From a bacterium (GTDB lineage: Bacteria; Zhuqueibacterota; Zhuqueibacteria; Residuimicrobiales; Krinioviventaceae): a stretch of 7,660 nt of DNA. The notes below the pieces were generated by a model. That model saw only the letters and a list, made by a program, of their open reading frames with translations, had not been told where the DNA came from and did no database searches. Location of the stretch: positions 1 to 7,660 of the forward strand of contig JAJRST010000606.1 in assembly GCA_024278645.1 (NCBI GenBank). The letters are read 5' to 3'. This document shows positions 6,117 through 7,660 of this stretch, one piece after another (the stretch's first letter is position 1; the number at the start of each line of letters is the position of its first letter). Position numbers and translations under genes: made by a program.

Positions 6117-7660
6117 ATGAGTTCATCTTCCGATAACAAACGTCTTTTTCTTATTGACGCTATGGCGCTAGCCTATCGCGTTTATTTCGCCTTTGCGCGC
6201 AATCCCCTCATCAATTCCCGCGGTGAAAATGTCAGCACCGTGTATGGATTTACAAACGCCCTGCTTAATATTCTTGATAACGAAAAACCCGATTATTTCG
6301 CCGTTGTTTTCGATACGCCGGAGCCGACATTCCGACACAAACTGTACACAGAGTACAAGGCGCAGCGAGCCGATATGCCGGACGATATGGTCGATCAACT
6401 GCCGCGTATCAAGGAGATGCTCGACATCCTGAAAATTCCCGCCATAGAAAATCCCGGCTTTGAGGCGGACGACATCATTGGCACGCTTGCCAAACAGGCG
6501 AGCGAGCAAAACCTGAAAACAATTATCGTCACCGGCGACAAGGACATGATGCAGCTCGTCAACTCCAGGACGCTGGTCCTGAATCCGAAACGAGGCGGCG
6601 TGGACCCGGAATGGCTGGACGAACGCGGCGTGCAGGAAAAGATCGGGTTGCCGCCGCAAAAGATCATTGACTACCTGGCGCTGATGGGCGATTCCTCGGA
6701 CAACATCCCCGGCGTTCCCGGCATTGGTCCCAAAACGGCGTTGAAGCTATTGCAGCAATACGGCGACCTGGACGGCGTTCTGAAAAATATCGAACATATA
6801 ACCGACAAGCGCGCCCACACAGCCCTGGCCGCCAACGCCGAATCCGCACTCCTCTCCAAGCAGTTGGCGACAATTCACAGGGATGTCCCTCTCGACGTAA
6901 AACCGACGGATTTGCGCGTCGGCGAGGTTGAACGGGAAAAGGCGTTTGAATTCTTCCAACAGATGGAGTTTCGTACATTGGTCGATCGTTTTGCGCCCGA
7001 AAAGCCGGCCCTGAAAAGGGACTATCGACTTGTGCAGACGCCTGACGATTTGCAAACCCTGGTGAAAAATATGAAAAGCGCGCGGCGCGTGGCCCTTGAC
7101 ACCGAGACGACGCATAAAGATCCCATGCGCGCCGACCTGGTCGGGCTCTCCTTTTGCATGGAAGAGGGCGTCGCCTGGTACATACCCGTCGATGGGCCGC
7201 AGGACATCACCAGCGACAGCAAGCCTCTCGATCGCAAGTTTGTGCTGGACTCGCTCAAGCCGTTGCTCGAGGATGGCGATATACAAAAATGCGCCCATAA
7301 CGCCAAATATGACATCATTGTGCTGTCGCATTACGGCATCGATGTAAGCGGCCTGGCGTTTGACACCATGGTGGCAAGTTATCTTATCGACCCCTCGGCC
7401 CGGCAGCACAACCTGGACGCCCTGGCCCTGGATAACTTTAACATCAAAAAGATTCCCACATCGGCGCTCATCGGCAAGGGCGTCAAGCAGATCACCATGG
7501 CCCAGGTCCCGATCGACCAGGTCGCCGAGTACGCATGTGAAGATGCGGATGTGACCTGGCGGCTGTGGCGGCGCTTTGAACCCCGCATCGCTGAATTGGA
7601 TCTGAAACCGTTGCTCGACGATGTCGAGATGCCGCTCATTCACGTCCTCATCAGTATGGA
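6117..7660 (+). CDS. polA: DNA polymerase I, N-terminal part (5' nuclease and 3'-5' exonuclease; partial, runs off right edge)
   Basis: There are 514 codons in the window; bacterial Pol I is usually about 900 residues, so the polymerase domain lies mostly outside. Residues 9-292 form the 5' nuclease that removes RNA primers and flaps. It has LFLIDAMALAYR (Asp14), FEADDIIGTLA (Glu116, Asp118, Asp119), TGDKDMMQLV (Asp141, Asp143) and the helix-hairpin-helix region GDSSDNIPGVPGIGPKTA (Asp192, Asp195). Residues about 303-490 are the proofreading exonuclease with every motif intact: ALDTET (Asp328, Glu330), HNAKYD (Asp399) and YACEDAD (Tyr472, Asp476). The last residues (DVEMPLIHVL) begin the polymerase thumb. 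The ATG at 6117 is chosen because the family start LFLIDA follows at once and an in-frame TAG at 6075 leaves no other start. No Shine-Dalgarno is seen; the leader before the ATG is A-rich. It works in replication and excision repair in the cytoplasm. Confidence 0.97.
   Translation, partial: MSSSSDNKRLFLIDAMALAYRVYFAFARNPLINSRGENVSTVYGFTNALLNILDNEKPDYFAVVFDTPEPTFRHKLYTEYKAQRADMPDDMVDQLPRIKEMLDILKIPAIENPGFEADDIIGTLAKQASEQNLKTIIVTGDKDMMQLVNSRTLVLNPKRGGVDPEWLDERGVQEKIGLPPQKIIDYLALMGDSSDNIPGVPGIGPKTALKLLQQYGDLDGVLKNIEHITDKRAHTALAANAESALLSKQLATIHRDVPLDVKPTDLRVGEVEREKAFEFFQQMEFRTLVDRFAPEKPALKRDYRLVQTPDDLQTLVKNMKSARRVALDTETTHKDPMRADLVGLSFCMEEGVAWYIPVDGPQDITSDSKPLDRKFVLDSLKPLLEDGDIQKCAHNAKYDIIVLSHYGIDVSGLAFDTMVASYLIDPSARQHNLDALALDNFNIKKIPTSALIGKGVKQITMAQVPIDQVAEYACEDADVTWRLWRRFEPRIAELDLKPLLDDVEMPLIHVLISM

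Noticed and set aside
6747..7643. Long open frame of 298 codons on the minus strand opposite polA
   Set aside because: It lies fully antisense to a frame with all Pol I motifs, has no recognisable domain, and is explained by the codon bias of the real gene.
1..7660. CRISPR array, insertion sequence, tRNA or rRNA
   Set aside because: No short spaced direct repeats, terminal inverted repeats with a transposase, or recognisable RNA-gene sequence was seen in the window.

Overview
This is a chromosomal segment of a free-living bacterium, about 50-55% GC by eye in the coding parts and AT-rich between genes. It holds two large genes cut by the window edges and two small complete genes. The mix is a very long secreted modular esterase with invasin-type Ig-like repeats, a DUF3467 protein, and a small outer-membrane barrel protein ending in phenylalanine. 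That points to a Gram-negative member of the Bacteroidota/FCB side of the tree, with Calditrichota-like lineages as my guess. The phylum is inference. No rRNA, tRNA, CRISPR array, insertion sequence or phage gene was seen.

Layout. Positions 1-4449 (minus strand) are one uninterrupted reading frame of 1,483 codons that starts at a TTG behind a GGAGG ribosome binding site and runs off the left edge. It encodes, in order, a signal peptide, an SGNH/GDSL esterase domain resembling acetylxylan esterases (CE3-like), an Fn3-like domain, a concanavalin/LamG-like sandwich, and at least seven Big-1/invasin-like Ig repeats. The first of these repeats is split by an inserted carbohydrate-binding-like domain. 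Positions 4450-4730 are non-coding. Positions 4731-5330 (minus) encode a 199-residue outer-membrane beta-barrel protein with a signal peptide. Positions 5447-5800 (minus) encode a 117-residue DUF3467 protein with a good promoter and ribosome binding site. Positions 5801-6116 are an AT-rich divergent intergenic region. From 6117 to the right edge (plus strand) lies the N-terminal 514 codons of DNA polymerase I (polA), covering the 5' nuclease and an intact 3'-5' proofreading domain.

How the genes relate. The three minus-strand genes all point away from polA. Gaps of 116 bp and 281 bp do not suggest tight translational coupling. The esterase and the barrel protein are both envelope or exported products. 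The esterase is probably a cell-surface or secreted enzyme that deacetylates a polysaccharide, with the Ig repeats as stalk and the lectin-like modules as substrate binders. PolA is housekeeping and its adjacency is probably incidental. No convincing defence, mobile or signalling system is present. The most unusual thing here is the architecture of the large esterase.
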